In this document: positions 61,861-64,000 of the stretch, piece by piece
Numbering within the stretch: the first letter of the stretch is position 1
Layout of the letters: each line of letters begins with the position of its first letter
Source: Xylocopa sonorina
Lineage: Eukaryota > Arthropoda > Insecta > Hymenoptera > Apidae
Direction: 5' to 3'
Length of the DNA stretch: 64,000 nucleotides
Assembly: GCF_050948175.1 (NCBI RefSeq)
Contig: NW_027490146.1
Span: 620,001-684,000, forward strand
Position numbers and translations under genes: made by a program
The notes under the pieces: generated by a model
Databases searched by the model: none
The model's input: only the letters and a program-made list of their open reading frames with translations
What the model was told of the DNA's origin: nothing

Positions 61861-64000
61861 ACACTCTTTTGAAGTGAATACGAGGTATACATGACATTTC
61901 TCAATGAATATTATATCTTATCACGAATCATGTAAATGGGATGCGATATCGCGATTTAAGTAGCATTAGGACTCTATTGCTACGATACGTAGACATCTGC
62001 AAACGCTATTTCCTAGCAAGCAATAGTTGCATTTACATTCTTTTGAAGTGAATACGAGGTATACATGACACTTCGCAATGAATATTATATCTTATCATGA
62101 AACATAGAAGAGAGATGCGATTTCGCGTTTTAAGAAGCATTAGAACCCTATGGCCTTGATGCGGAGACATCTGCAAACGCTATTTCCTAGTATGGAAGTG
62201 TCGTACTTACACTCTTTTGAAGTGAATGCGAGGTATACATGACATTTCTCAATGAATATTATATCTTATCACGAATCATGTAAATGGGATGCGATATCGC
62301 GATTTAAGTAGCATTAGGAATCTATTGCTACGATACGTAGACATCTGCAAACGCTATTTCCTAGCAAGCAATAGTTGTATTTAGTTTCTTTTGAATTGAA
62401 TACGAGGTGTACATGACACTTCGCAATGAATATTATATCTTATCACGAATCGTAGAAATGAGATGCGATATCGCGATCTAAGAAGCATTAGTAATCTGTT
62501 GCTACGATACGTAGGCATCAGCAAACGCAATTTCATGGCAAGGAATAGTCGCATTTACATTCTTTTGAAGTGAATACGAGGTATACATGACACTTCGCAA
62601 TGAATATTATATCTTATCATGAAACATAGATGTGAGATTCGATATCGCGTTATAAGAAGCATTAGAACTCTATTGCCTCGATGCGGAGATATCTGCAAAC
62701 GCTATTTCCTAGCATGGAAGTTTCGCACTTACATTCTTTTGAAGTGAATACGAGGTATACATGACACTTCGCAATGAACATTATATCTTATCACGAAACG
62801 TATAGATGTGATGCCTTATTGCGTTCTAAGAAGCATTAGAACTCTATTGCTACGATACGTAGGCATCTCCAAACGCTATTTCCTAGCAAGGAATAGTCAC
62901 ATTTACATTCTTTTGAAGTGAATACGAGGTACACATGACACTTCGCAAGGAATATTATGTCATATCATGAAACATAGAAATGAGATGCGATATCGCGTTT
63001 TGTGAAGCATTAGAACTCTATTGCTACGATACGTAGGCATCTGCAAACGCTATTTCCTAGTAAGGAATAGTCGCATTTACATTCTTTTGAAGTGAATACG
63101 AGGTATGCATGACACTTCGCAATGAACATTATATCTTATCATGTAACATAGAAGTGAGATGCGATATCGCGTTGTAAGAAGCATTAGATCCCTAATGCCT
63201 CGATGCGTAGACATCTGCAGACGCTATTTCCTAGCAAGGAATAGTCGCATTTACATTTGTTTGGAGTGAATAGGAGGTATACATGACACGTCGCAATGAA
63301 TATTATACCTTATCACGAAACATAGAAATGAAATGCGACATCTCGTTTTAAGAAGCATTAGGGCTCTATTGCTACGATACGTAGACATCTGCGAACGCTA
63401 TTTCCTAGGATGGAAACGTCGCATTTACATTCTTTTGAAGTGAATACGAGGTATACATGACACTTCGCAATGAACATTGTATCTTATCATGTATCACAAA
63501 AGTGTGATGCGATATCGCGTTTTAAGAAGCATTAGAGCCCTATGGCCTCGATGCGGAGACATCTGCAAACGCTATTTCCTAGCATGGAAGTGTCGCACTT
63601 ACACTCTATTGAAGTGAATACGAGGTATACATGACATTTCGCAATGAATATTATATCTTATCACGAATCATGTAAATGGGTATCGATATCGCGATTTAAG
63701 TAGCATTAGGACTCTATTGCTACGATACGTGGAAATCTGAATACGCTATTTCCTAGCAAGGAAGTGTCGCATTTACATTCGTTTGGAGAGAATACGAGGT
63801 ATAGGTGACACTTCGCAATGAATACTATATCGTATTATGAGACATAGAAGTGAGATGCGATATCGCGTTTTAAGAAGCATTAGAACTCTATTGCTACGAT
63901 ACGTAGGCATCTGCAAACGCTATTTCCTACAAAGGAAGATTCGCATTTACATTCTTTTGAAGTGAATAGGAGGTATACATGACACTTCGCTATGAATATT

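Larger units (their letters stand above)
51401..64000 (+). repeat. 174-bp satellite array, orientation A (runs off the right end)
   Basis: About 72 monomers. To about 52300 they carry the GTGTAGACGAGG subtype (edge-like, similar to the complement of the 4.3-5.8 kb B monomers), including one shortened unit at about 51700-51740. From about 52430 they switch to the GTGAATACGAGG subtype with CAAGCAATAGTCGCATTT and CCTCGATGCGGAGACATCTG, the same markers as at 6.6-14.5 kb. The array is more uniform towards the right. Confidence 0.95.

Noticed and set aside
6221..64000. CENP-B box or telomeric (TTAGG) repeats
   Set aside because: No match to the CENP-B box core in the monomer beyond short CTTCG strings, and no TTAGG tandem run was seen, so centromere function is not claimed from these motifs.

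Overview
The window is animal (almost certainly insect) heterochromatin, not a gene-dense region. About 51 kb of the 64 kb is one tandem satellite with a monomer of about 174 bp, roughly 290-300 copies. No bacterial gene layout, no tRNA or rRNA and no CRISPR array is visible. A decayed mariner transposon and several long TG...CA repeats are embedded in the array. The mariner type and overall character suggest an insect, possibly a hymenopteran; this is inference, since no host gene could be recognised.

Layout. The satellite occurs in two orientations. Orientation A (+) reads CCTAGCAAGGAAGTGTCGCA on the top strand; orientation B (-) reads TTCCTTGCTAGGAAATAGCG. The order is: A 1-206; element Y1 207-1550; B 1551-5883; fragment X2 5884-6220; A 6221-20177; element Z1 20178-21172; B 21173-30422; element Z2 30423-32000; A 32001-36717; element Y2 36718-37467; B 37468-40523; mariner 40524-41809; B 41810-45030, decaying towards the end; a non-satellite island 45031-50150 holding element X1 (45922-47271) and one weak gene candidate on the minus strand (48198-48904); decayed B 50151-50364; element X3 50365-51110; A 51111-64000, decayed for its first 300 bp.

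The main observation is that all six satellite orientation switches coincide with an LTR-like element of family X, Y or Z. For the Z pair the history can be read directly. Exchanging the inner flanks of Z1 and Z2 restores an uninterrupted satellite monomer at both sites, with short target-site duplications (CTAT and CCTAG). The 9.25-kb block 21173-30422 is therefore an inversion between two oppositely oriented Z copies. Inside the arrays, monomers are organised in shifting higher-order repeats of 2, 3, 5, 6, 7, 9, 21 and 23 units. Each typical monomer carries a perfect 10-bp palindrome (GCGATATCGC), a property of interest for a centromeric or pericentromeric satellite.

Nothing here forms a working gene system. 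The mariner is dead (lost start, two frameshifts, early stop), the X/Y/Z elements are non-coding or remnant, and open frames inside the satellite are by-products of the repeat.
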